Shown here piece by piece: positions 1 through 4,673 of a DNA stretch of 5,916 nt. Position numbers and translations under genes: made by a program. The notes under the pieces are model-generated. The model saw nothing but the letters and a program-made list of their open reading frames with translations, did no database searches and had not been told where the DNA came from. Position 1 is the stretch's first letter, and the number at the start of each line of letters is the position of its first letter. The stretch covers positions 1 through 5,916 of the forward strand of contig CALGWX010000005.1 of the NCBI GenBank assembly GCA_937936215.1, written 5' to 3'. Source of the DNA: an uncultured Burkholderiaceae bacterium. GTDB taxonomy: Bacteria; Pseudomonadota; Gammaproteobacteria; Burkholderiales; Burkholderiaceae_F.

Positions 1-562
1 GATCGACCGCCTGTACACCGCCATCAAGCTGTACCTGACGCAGGTCAGCCGCCAGGAGCTGGAGGCGGCCGAGTCGAAGCGCTGGGCCGACATCATGCAG
101 TTCACGATCAACATGGAGCACGTCGGCGACATCATCGAGCGCATGCTGATCGACGTGGTCGAGAAGAAGATCCAGCGCGGCCTGTCGTTTTCCGAAGCCG
201 GCATGGCCGAGATCGAGGCGCTGCACGCGCGGCTGCTCGGCAACCTGCGGCTGGCGGTGGCGGTGTTCCTGAACGGCGACCTCAAAAGCGCGCAGCGGCT
301 GATCGACGAGAAGGTCGACTTCCGCGAACTGGAGATGCGCTACGCCGACAACCACCTCAAGCGCCTGTCCGGCAACACGCCGCAGTCGATCGAGACGAGT
401 TCGCTGCACCTGGACCTGCTGTCGGACTTCAAGCGCATCAACTCGCTGTTCTGCTCGGTCGCCTACCCGATCCTGGAGTCCGCCGGCGTGCTGTCGAAGA
501 CCCGGCTGCTGCCGGCGGCGCTGGCCGCCGAGCCGCCGCAGCGCGGCGCGCCGGCGCACTGA
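1..562 (+). CDS. Na+/phosphate cotransporter family protein, C-terminal PhoU-like domain (5' partial)
   Basis: The frame is open from the left edge (first whole codon at 2) to TGA at 560-562, giving 186 residues of a longer protein; the internal ATG at 95 is not the start. What is visible is wholly helical and PhoU-like: ADIMQFTINMEHVGDIIER, followed by a long amphipathic helix, and then the motif SIETSSLHLDLLSDFKRINS at about residues 129-148, which is typical of the cytoplasmic PhoU domain at the end of Na/Pi-cotransporter II-related proteins (NptA/YjbB type). The membrane-embedded Na/Pi repeats would lie upstream, outside the window. In this family the membrane part moves phosphate with sodium and the PhoU part is thought to be regulatory. 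The last 20 residues (Ala/Pro/Arg-rich) look like a variable tail. The stop codon lies inside the CTGAA direct repeat flanking the element at 564-740. A stand-alone PhoU regulator is less likely because the ORF continues beyond the edge and has the Na/Pi-type wording. Confidence 0.88.
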   Translation, partial: IDRLYTAIKLYLTQVSRQELEAAESKRWADIMQFTINMEHVGDIIERMLIDVVEKKIQRGLSFSEAGMAEIEALHARLLGNLRLAVAVFLNGDLKSAQRLIDEKVDFRELEMRYADNHLKRLSGNTPQSIETSSLHLDLLSDFKRINSLFCSVAYPILESAGVLSKTRLLPAALAAEPPQRGAPAH

Positions 563-585
563 ACCTAAAAAACGCAGTTGCGAAG

Positions 586-603
586 GGGTTGCACGTCCAA
601 CCC
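586..603. other. Short hairpin downstream of the phosphate transporter gene
   Basis: GGGTTG (586-591) and CAACCC (598-603) form a perfect 6-bp stem with a 6-nt loop. It starts 24 bases after the stop codon. No T tract follows on the plus strand, so it is at best a weak terminator; it may simply be internal structure of the repeat element. Confidence 0.3.
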
Positions 604-665
604 GCGATCGGAGAACGGGAATTCGCTCACCGCGCCTTCACCCCACAGGTCACTGCGCCGCAGTT

Positions 666-685
666 GCTGCAAACCGCTGCAAACC
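666..685. repeat. Perfect 10-bp tandem duplication
   Basis: GCTGCAAACC occurs twice back to back (666-675 and 676-685) inside the 177-bp element. No function is evident. Confidence 0.7.
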
Positions 686-772
686 CGCGCCGTTGCTTGC
701 TCTGTGCCGATCGAGGCGCCCCTGAACTGCGGTTTTTAGGCTGAATCGCGCCCGTGCCCCACCTGCGGCCGA

Positions 773-951
773 TCGAGCCGACTCCGCTCGGCGCAACGCC
801 GGCGAGATGCCCGTGCGGTCCAGGGACGACTGTTGCAACGTCCTGGAGCCGCCACCACTGGGCTCCACGCCGGCGAGATGGTGGCGATCTCCACGGACGA
901 CCGGTGCGACGTCCTGGTACCGCCGCCCCGTGGCTCCACGCCGGCGAGATG
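773..951. repeat. Degenerate tandem repeat, 71-bp period, about 2.5 copies
   Basis: The block ending CGCCGGCGAGATG recurs with its last base at 809, 880 and 951, an exact 71-bp spacing both times. Units 810-880 and 881-951 match at 54 of 71 positions by my alignment, with most differences in the first ten bases. A third, partial unit (about 773-809) matches only in its second half. Each unit has inverted-repeat potential just before the conserved block: TGGAGCC (844-850) with GGCTCCA (861-867) is a perfect 7-bp stem with a 10-nt loop; the partial unit can form GCCGA/TCGGC; the last unit forms it only with mismatches. The array lies in the gap between convergent genes. Open frames across it on both strands are low-complexity Arg/Pro/Ala-rich translations and are not called as genes. 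Confidence 0.8.
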
Positions 952-1085
952 CCGGCTTGCCGCAGCGGCCAGGGCGAACTGCCGCGTGCCACGCCGTCGG
1001 CCGCGCACGACGTTGCCGCCGCGCTTCGCCTGCTCGCCGACAGTGGCCCTCGCCTCGAACCCGCGCGCGGGCCGCTGCCACCGCC
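952..1085. other. Non-coding spacer downstream of the receptor gene
   Basis: I see no credible gene. A 12-bp perfect palindrome, CCCGCGCGCGGG, lies at 1060-1071, about 15 bases beyond the stop codon of the minus-strand receptor gene. It could fold into only a short hairpin and has no T tract, so I do not call a terminator. Confidence 0.4.
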
Positions 1086-3242
1086 CTACCAGTTCGCGGT
1101 CAGTGACAGCCGCAGCAGCCGCGGCTGCGCCGGGAACAGGTAGGTGCCGCCCCAGGACTCCGTCGGCGCCTCGCGCCAGTACCGGTTGTCGGTGACGTTG
1201 TCGATGCCGCCGCGCAGCGTCATCCGCGTGCGTCCCGCCTGCCAGCGGTAACTCGCGGCGAGGTCCCACTGCCAGTACGGCGAAAGCTCGACGAGGTTCT
1301 CGAGCGCCACCGGCTTGCCGACGCTGTAGGTAAACAGGCTCGACAGTTCCAGCCCGGCCACCGCCGGTACCTGCCAATTCGCCGCCAGCGCGGCGGCAAA
1401 GGGGGCGACGTTTGGCGTGCGCTTGTCGACGAGCAGCGGGTCGACCGCCTTCACCGTGCGCGCGTCGAGCCACGCCGCGCGCGCCTCCAGCCGCACGCCG
1501 TGGCCGGCGACCCAGGCGCCGGTGGCCTCGACGCCGCGGTGGCGCGACTTGCGCGCGCCCGCCACCCGCAGCAGGCGGCCGTCGGGCTGCACGAGGTCGT
1601 CGCCGAACGGCTTTTCGATCTCGAACAGCGCCACGCTGAGTGCGCTGCCGCCGCCGAAGACCTGCTTGAAGCCGAGCTCCACCTGCGTGCTCTTCAGCGC
1701 TGGCAGCACCGCGCCGTAGTTGACGAAGCGGTCGACCCGCGCCGGCACGACCTCGACCTCGACGCCTTCGCCATACGACGCATAGCCGAAGCCGCCCGCC
1801 CAGGGCTGCCAGCCCAGCGCCAGCCACGGCACGAAGAAGCGGCTGTCCGCGCGGACGGCCTCGGAGCCGTCGCTCAACGCGCTTTCGGCATCGATCTGCA
1901 CCCAGCGGCCGCCCAGCCACAGCGACCCGCGGCCGAGCCGCAGCACGTCGGAAGCGGCCACCTCGTCGATCGTCTGCGTCCGTTGCGGATTGAGCACCGT
2001 CGGCGTCGGATCCGGCGGCAGCAGCACCGGCGCAAAGACATTGCTGACGCCGACGAAGTTGTACGCCTGCAGCGGCGGCAGCCGCTCGGTGTAGCGGGTG
2101 CGGCGCGCGTTGAAGCGCAGCTCGTGCGTCACCGCCCCCATGCGCGCGGCCCCTGCCAGTTGCGCGTCGACGGTGGCCAGCCGTCGCCGCTCGCCCTCGC
2201 TGCGGTAGTCGTAGACGTCGACGTCGCCGTTGGCGCACAGGCCGGGATAGACAAACACGGGGCCGGCGCTGCAACCGTCGGGGAAGGCGATGCGGTCGTC
2301 TGTGCGGATGCGCTGCCCGCCCGCCAGCAGGTGAAAGCGCCACTCGCCGCCGAGCTGCTGCTCCCAGCGCAGCGAGCCGGCCGCGGCGCGGCTTTCGAAC
2401 GGCTGCGACCAGGGCTGCGCGTTCAGGTTCACGCGCGGCGAAATCGGCGGCGGCAGCACGGTGCCGAAACCGTCGTCGCCCACCGCCAGCAGGCCGAAGC
2501 CCGGCACGCTGATCTGGCGCGAGGCGTCGTAGTCGAACTCGGCCACCAGCGTCGTCGCCGGCCCGAGGCGCCAGTCGAACCAGCCGCTGAGAAAGCCGCG
2601 TCGGCCCTCGGCGTCCTCCGGATAGGGGCGGCGCTCCATCGCCGCAGCGTTGATGCGGTAGCCGAAGGCGCCGGCGCGGCCGCCGAAGTCGCCATGCACG
2701 AGCGTGGTGCCGCGTTCCGAGACCTCGGCCGTCAGCATCGCCAGCGGCTGCGCGGTCGGCCGCTTGAGCCGGTAGTTGACGAGTCCACCGGGGGTGCCGC
2801 CGCCGAGTGCGGCCGACGGCCCGCTGACGATCTCGATCGCCTCGCGGTTGTACAGCGCCGCCGGCGTGTAGTTGGACACCGGCACGCCGTCGCGGCGGTA
2901 GTTGAGCAGGCTATTGAGACGAAAGCCGCGCACCGCCAGCGACTCGATGAAGCCAAGCGTGTTGTAGGCGTCGCTCACCGCCGGCTGGTCGCGCACCGCC
3001 TGCGACAGTCCCGTGACGCCTCGGGCGGCGATCGACTCGGCGTCGACCACGCTGGCCGACAGTGGCGTTTCCGCCATCGGGACGTCGCTGAAGGCATTGA
3101 TCTCGACCCGTCGCAGCGCCGCCGGCGGCGCTGACGACTCAACGACCACGCCGGGCAATCGCGCGGTGTCTGCCTGCGCGTGCGCCAACGTGGGCGCGGC
3201 GAGCACCGCCGCCGCCAGATGCCGTGCCGTGCGTCTTGCCAT
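1086..3242 (-). CDS. TonB-dependent outer-membrane receptor, probable thiamine (or thiamine-related) uptake
   Basis: This 718-aa protein is a typical TonB-dependent receptor length. Residues 1-22 form a signal peptide (MARRTARHLAA, hydrophobic stretch, cleavage after AHA). LPGVVVES near residue 29 may be the TonB box. The plug domain spans roughly 57-161, with VRGFRLNSLLNYRRDGVPV and EIVSGPSAALGGGTPGGLVN, the classic plug signatures. The remainder is a beta-barrel with alternating hydrophobic and aromatic strands, ending in ...LSLTANW with a terminal aromatic residue as in outer-membrane barrels. Cys324 and Cys336 could form a disulfide in an external loop. The start is fixed by AAGGAGG six bases upstream; a longer frame to 3332 would begin inside the leader. 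The protein would take substrate across the outer membrane using TonB/ExbBD energy. By sequence alone it resembles siderophore-type receptors; the thiamine assignment comes from the TPP riboswitch upstream. Pairing with the PnuC-family gene nearby fits this. Confidence 0.93.
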   Translation of the reverse strand: MARRTARHLAAAVLAAPTLAHAQADTARLPGVVVESSAPPAALRRVEINAFSDVPMAETPLSASVVDAESIAARGVTGLSQAVRDQPAVSDAYNTLGFIESLAVRGFRLNSLLNYRRDGVPVSNYTPAALYNREAIEIVSGPSAALGGGTPGGLVNYRLKRPTAQPLAMLTAEVSERGTTLVHGDFGGRAGAFGYRINAAAMERRPYPEDAEGRRGFLSGWFDWRLGPATTLVAEFDYDASRQISVPGFGLLAVGDDGFGTVLPPPISPRVNLNAQPWSQPFESRAAAGSLRWEQQLGGEWRFHLLAGGQRIRTDDRIAFPDGCSAGPVFVYPGLCANGDVDVYDYRSEGERRRLATVDAQLAGAARMGAVTHELRFNARRTRYTERLPPLQAYNFVGVSNVFAPVLLPPDPTPTVLNPQRTQTIDEVAASDVLRLGRGSLWLGGRWVQIDAESALSDGSEAVRADSRFFVPWLALGWQPWAGGFGYASYGEGVEVEVVPARVDRFVNYGAVLPALKSTQVELGFKQVFGGGSALSVALFEIEKPFGDDLVQPDGRLLRVAGARKSRHRGVEATGAWVAGHGVRLEARAAWLDARTVKAVDPLLVDKRTPNVAPFAAALAANWQVPAVAGLELSSLFTYSVGKPVALENLVELSPYWQWDLAASYRWQAGRTRMTLRGGIDNVTDNRYWREAPTESWGGTYLFPAQPRLLRLSLTANW

Positions 3243-3248
3243 CGCTGT

Positions 3249-3255
3249 CCTCCTT
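3249..3255 (-). promoter_or_regulatory. Shine-Dalgarno site of the receptor gene
   Basis: AAGGAGG on the minus strand, six bases before the ATG at 3242-3240. It is a near-perfect ribosome binding site. It decides the start against the upstream in-frame ATG at 3332, which would add 30 non-signal-like residues. Its GGAGG core is complementary to CCTCC at 3271-3267. Confidence 0.88.
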
Positions 3256-3328
3256 GGCCACGGCAGGGAGGCGCAAGCGACGGTCCAGGGGCGGGAGGGT
3301 GGAAGGACCGCGGCATACGCTTCCCTGC
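3249..3328 (-). promoter_or_regulatory. Riboswitch expression platform with alternative sequestor and anti-sequestor pairings
   Basis: On the minus-strand RNA, the 3' end of the aptamer (GCAGGGAAGCG, 3328-3318) can pair with CGCCTCCCTGC (3273-3263) at 10 of 11 positions. The same downstream segment contains CCTCC (3271-3267), which is complementary to the GGAGG of the Shine-Dalgarno site (3253-3249) with a 13-nt loop. The two pairings are mutually exclusive. When TPP holds the aptamer 3' strand in helices P1 and P4, CCTCC is free to mask the ribosome site; without TPP the aptamer strand captures it and translation can start. I see no run of U after a stem, so translational rather than terminator control is inferred. 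The pairings are seen directly; the mechanism is inference. Confidence 0.65.
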
Positions 3329-3447
3329 GCAAGCATTAACTTGGTCAGGTTCCAAGGGTCTTTCTCACCCGTCCGTGCCGGCCAATTCCGCCGGCACGGA
3401 CCGCCGCGCCAACCTGGTACGGCGGATTTGTACGGGACCCCTAGCGT
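3317..3447 (-). promoter_or_regulatory. TPP riboswitch aptamer (THI element)
   Basis: Read on the minus strand, all hallmarks of the TPP aptamer are present. P1 is ACGCT (3447-3443) with AGCGT (3321-3317). P2 is AGGGGTC (3442-3436) with GACCCTT (3360-3354), including one G-U pair. P3 closes with CCGT (3435-3432) and ACGG (3372-3369). The invariant TGAGA is at 3367-3363. AACCTGA is followed by P5 CAAG/CTTG around TTAATG, and P4 is CCTG with CAGG, ending in GCGCAGGGAA. P3 is unusually large, about 59 nt between its closing arms, and holds two hairpins: 3371-3382 with 3390-3401 (12 bp, 7-nt loop, with outer pairs shared with P3), and 3401-3406 with 3420-3425. It senses thiamine pyrophosphate and would lower expression of the receptor gene when TPP is plentiful. 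The element begins 10 bases beyond the stop codon of the kinase-like gene. Confidence 0.96.
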
Positions 3448-3456
3448 GCGAACCGG

Positions 3457-3462
3457 ATTATA
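3457..3462 (-). promoter_or_regulatory. Probable -10 box for the riboswitch-receptor transcript
   Basis: A perfect TATAAT lies on the minus strand, overlapping the TAA stop codon of the upstream kinase-like gene (GTA-TAA-T). A start site 6-7 bases downstream would fall near 3450, just before riboswitch helix P1 at 3447, as is common for riboswitch leaders. Such an AT-rich hexamer stands out in this GC-rich sequence. I see no good -35 hexamer at 15-18 bp spacing, so it may be a weak or activator-assisted promoter. Confidence 0.6.
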
Positions 3463-3988
3463 CGAAGCGCAGCGCCGCCAGCGCGGCCTGCAGGCGGGCG
3501 CGGCCTTCGCCGCCGACCACCGCGTGCGCCAGAGCATGTTCGCGCAGCCGGCGCGCCAGCAATTCGTGCGCGGCGTCGCGCACCTGCGGGCCGTCGCGCT
3601 GGATGCCGTCGGCCACCCACGGCAGGTCGGGCAGCAGCAGCAGGGTGGCGTCGTAGTGGCCGTGGTGGGCGACCGCGTCCTCGTACAGCGACAGGTCGCC
3701 GAAGATCAGTTCGCTGTAGACGGCGGTGGTAAGCGGCGCCGAGTCGGCGAGCACCCAGCGCAGCCCGCTGGCGCGTGCCTGCTCGATCGCTTGCTCCTCC
3801 CGACGGCGCTGTTCGGCGAGGATGTGCCACTGCTCGTGCCGCAACGGCGTGCGCTGCAGGCGGTCGCAGAACTCGCGCAAGTACTCGGGGATGAAATGCC
3901 CCGGCAGCAGTTCGGCGAGCCGCTGCGCGAGCTCGGTCTTGCCGACGCACTCGGCGCCGACGATCGCCACGCGACGCACTAGGGTCAT
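3458..3988 (-). CDS. NadR-type ribosylnicotinamide kinase-like AAA/P-loop ATPase
   Basis: This 176-aa protein matches only the kinase domain of NadR. A Walker A P-loop, GAECVGKT, lies at residues 11-18. IPEYLREF at 33-40 corresponds to the NadR EYxREF segment. VLADSAPLTT at 79-88 is the second acidic motif (Asp82), and DATLLLLPDLPWVADG at 113-128 matches NadR's xWVxDG region. The N-terminal helix-turn-helix and NMN adenylyltransferase domains of full NadR are absent, so it is a stand-alone kinase. It would phosphorylate nicotinamide riboside to NMN in the cytoplasm, or an analogous vitamin such as thiamine. The ATG overlaps the stop of the transporter gene as ATGA (3988-3985), implying translational coupling and a shared substrate. 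A longer frame upstream overlaps the transporter in another frame and is rejected. The stop codon lies inside the TATAAT at 3462-3457. Confidence is high for the fold and lower for the substrate. Confidence 0.85.
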   Translation of the reverse strand: MTLVRRVAIVGAECVGKTELAQRLAELLPGHFIPEYLREFCDRLQRTPLRHEQWHILAEQRRREEQAIEQARASGLRWVLADSAPLTTAVYSELIFGDLSLYEDAVAHHGHYDATLLLLPDLPWVADGIQRDGPQVRDAAHELLARRLREHALAHAVVGGEGRARLQAALAALRFV

Positions 3989-4590
3989 CGCGCCAGCCTG
4001 CCCCAGCGCCGCCAGCCGGCGAGCGCCAGCGCACCGAAGATCACGTACAGCGCCGCCGTCAGCCACAGCGACTTGCTGGCGTACAGCGCCACGCTGACGG
4101 CGTTGACGATTAGCCACACCGGCCAGGTCTCGACGAACTTCAGCGCCAGCAGCACCTGGCCGATGAAGCTGCCCACAGTGGGAAAGGCGTTGAAGAACGG
4201 CACGTCGGTGTCGGTGAAGTTCGCCAGCAGCAGCCCCAGCAGCGGCCAGCCCGCCAGCCACAGCGCGGCCACCGCGAGTGTGCGCCGCGCACCGAGGCGC
4301 TCGATGCGCAGCGGCGCCGCCGCGTCCGCGGCGGTGCGGCGGCGGCCGAACAGCCACTGGTACCAGCCCCAGACCGAGGAGACGACGAAGAACGCCTGCA
4401 CCGCCACGTCGCCATAGAGGCGGTTGGCGAAGAACAGCCATCCATAGAGCAGGCTGGCGGCGATGGCCAGCGGCCACGCCCAGTGGACCTCCAGCACGTT
4501 CAGGATCACGCAGGCCAACGCCAGCCCGAAGGCGGCCACTTCCAGCCAGGTCACCGACGCACCGAACAGCGTGAAGGCGGTTTCGAGCAT
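3985..4590 (-). CDS. pnuC: PnuC-family vitamin transporter (nicotinamide riboside PnuC or thiamine PnuT type)
   Basis: A 201-aa polytopic membrane protein with about seven hydrophobic segments. It carries PnuC landmarks: WGWYQW at 74-79, then a charged loop (82-103), FPTVGSFIGQVLLALKFVET at 136-155 continuing WPVWLIVN, and SKSLWLTAALYVIFGALALAGW at about 172-193. PnuC proteins carry nicotinamide riboside across the inner membrane by facilitated diffusion and depend on a cytoplasmic kinase for trapping; the PnuT subgroup is linked to thiamine by regulation and context. Here the kinase-like gene follows with a 4-bp ATGA overlap, and a TPP-riboswitch-controlled outer-membrane receptor follows that. 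This favours the thiamine reading, but no riboswitch precedes this gene. The ATG at 4590 has no clear Shine-Dalgarno sequence, although the first hydrophobic helix begins soon after it, so the start is reasonable. Confidence 0.88.
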   Translation of the reverse strand: MLETAFTLFGASVTWLEVAAFGLALACVILNVLEVHWAWPLAIAASLLYGWLFFANRLYGDVAVQAFFVVSSVWGWYQWLFGRRRTAADAAAPLRIERLGARRTLAVAALWLAGWPLLGLLLANFTDTDVPFFNAFPTVGSFIGQVLLALKFVETWPVWLIVNAVSVALYASKSLWLTAALYVIFGALALAGWRRWGRLAR

Positions 4591-4642
4591 GGGCCGCGAC
4601 TGTACGCCAGGCGAACGGGCGAACAGGCCGGGCGGAAACCGC

Positions 4643-4660
4643 GGCAGCGCTTGCGCTGCC
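4643..4660. repeat. Perfect 8-bp inverted repeat between divergent genes
   Basis: GGCAGCGC (4643-4650) and GCGCTGCC (4653-4660) are separated by TT in the 83-bp gap between pnuC (minus) and the phosphatase gene (plus). It is a candidate operator for a dimeric regulator or a leader hairpin of the pnuC transcript. No known operator consensus is recognised. Confidence 0.5.
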
Positions 4661-4661
4661 G

Positions 4662-4667
4662 GATAAT
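4662..4667 (+). promoter_or_regulatory. Possible -10 box of the phosphatase gene
   Basis: GATAAT matches the -10 consensus at five of six positions. It lies only six bases before the GTG at 4674, so the transcript would be leaderless or nearly so. There is no recognisable -35 box at 17 bp and no Shine-Dalgarno site before the GTG. Low confidence. Confidence 0.25.
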
Positions 4668-4673
4668 CGCCGC

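Larger units (their letters stand above)
564..740. mobile_element. MITE-like non-coding element with terminal inverted repeats
   Basis: The left end CCTAAAAAACGCAGTT (564-579) is the reverse complement of the right end AACTGCGGTTTTTAGG (725-740) at 15 of 16 positions. Directly outside both ends lies the pentamer CTGAA (559-563 and 741-745), as expected for a target-site duplication. The 177-bp interior has no credible reading frame. This combination is what a miniature inverted-repeat transposable element or other small mobile repeat looks like. A partial third copy of the end sequence, CCGCAGTTGC, sits inside at 658-667. I cannot assign a transposase family. CTGAA also occurs at 722-726 inside the right end, which weakens the duplication argument somewhat. 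The paired ends with A and T tracts could instead, or also, act as a bidirectional transcription terminator between the convergent genes. Confidence 0.6.

Noticed and set aside
773..951. CRISPR array
   Set aside because: There are only about 2.5 units, the units are diverged across their whole length rather than identical repeats with unique spacers, and no cas gene is in view.
1040..1090. Intrinsic terminator of the receptor gene at the CCCGCGCGCGGG palindrome
   Set aside because: The possible stem is only about 4 bp with a 4-nt loop, and no T tract follows on the minus strand.
627..1143. Several 100-140 codon frames on both strands over the 71-bp repeats
   Set aside because: Their similarity to each other is simply the DNA repeat translated. 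The composition is Arg/Pro/Ser-rich and none has a credible start context.
736..2343. 535-codon minus-strand frame running from the receptor gene through the repeat array
   Set aside because: It is out of frame with the receptor, low complexity (Arg/Ala/Gly runs) and has no ribosome site or domain.
1500..3134. 544-codon open frame on the plus strand, antisense to the TonB receptor
   Set aside because: Its translation is Arg/Ala/Val-rich with no recognisable domain, and it lies wholly opposite a receptor with clear signal peptide, plug and barrel motifs. Long antisense frames are expected at this GC content.
3243..3332. Longer start for the receptor at ATG 3332
   Set aside because: The extra 30 residues are not signal-like, the region is the riboswitch expression platform, and the ATG at 3242 has an excellent Shine-Dalgarno site and begins a proper signal peptide.
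3989..4477. Extended 339-residue frame upstream of the kinase-like gene
   Set aside because: The extension is the transporter gene read in the wrong frame. The P-loop domain begins naturally at the ATG at 3988.
4591..4673. A second TPP riboswitch upstream of pnuC
   Set aside because: The 83-bp gap has no TGAGA, ACCTGA or AATGC-type aptamer motifs on the minus strand and is too short for a full aptamer plus leader.
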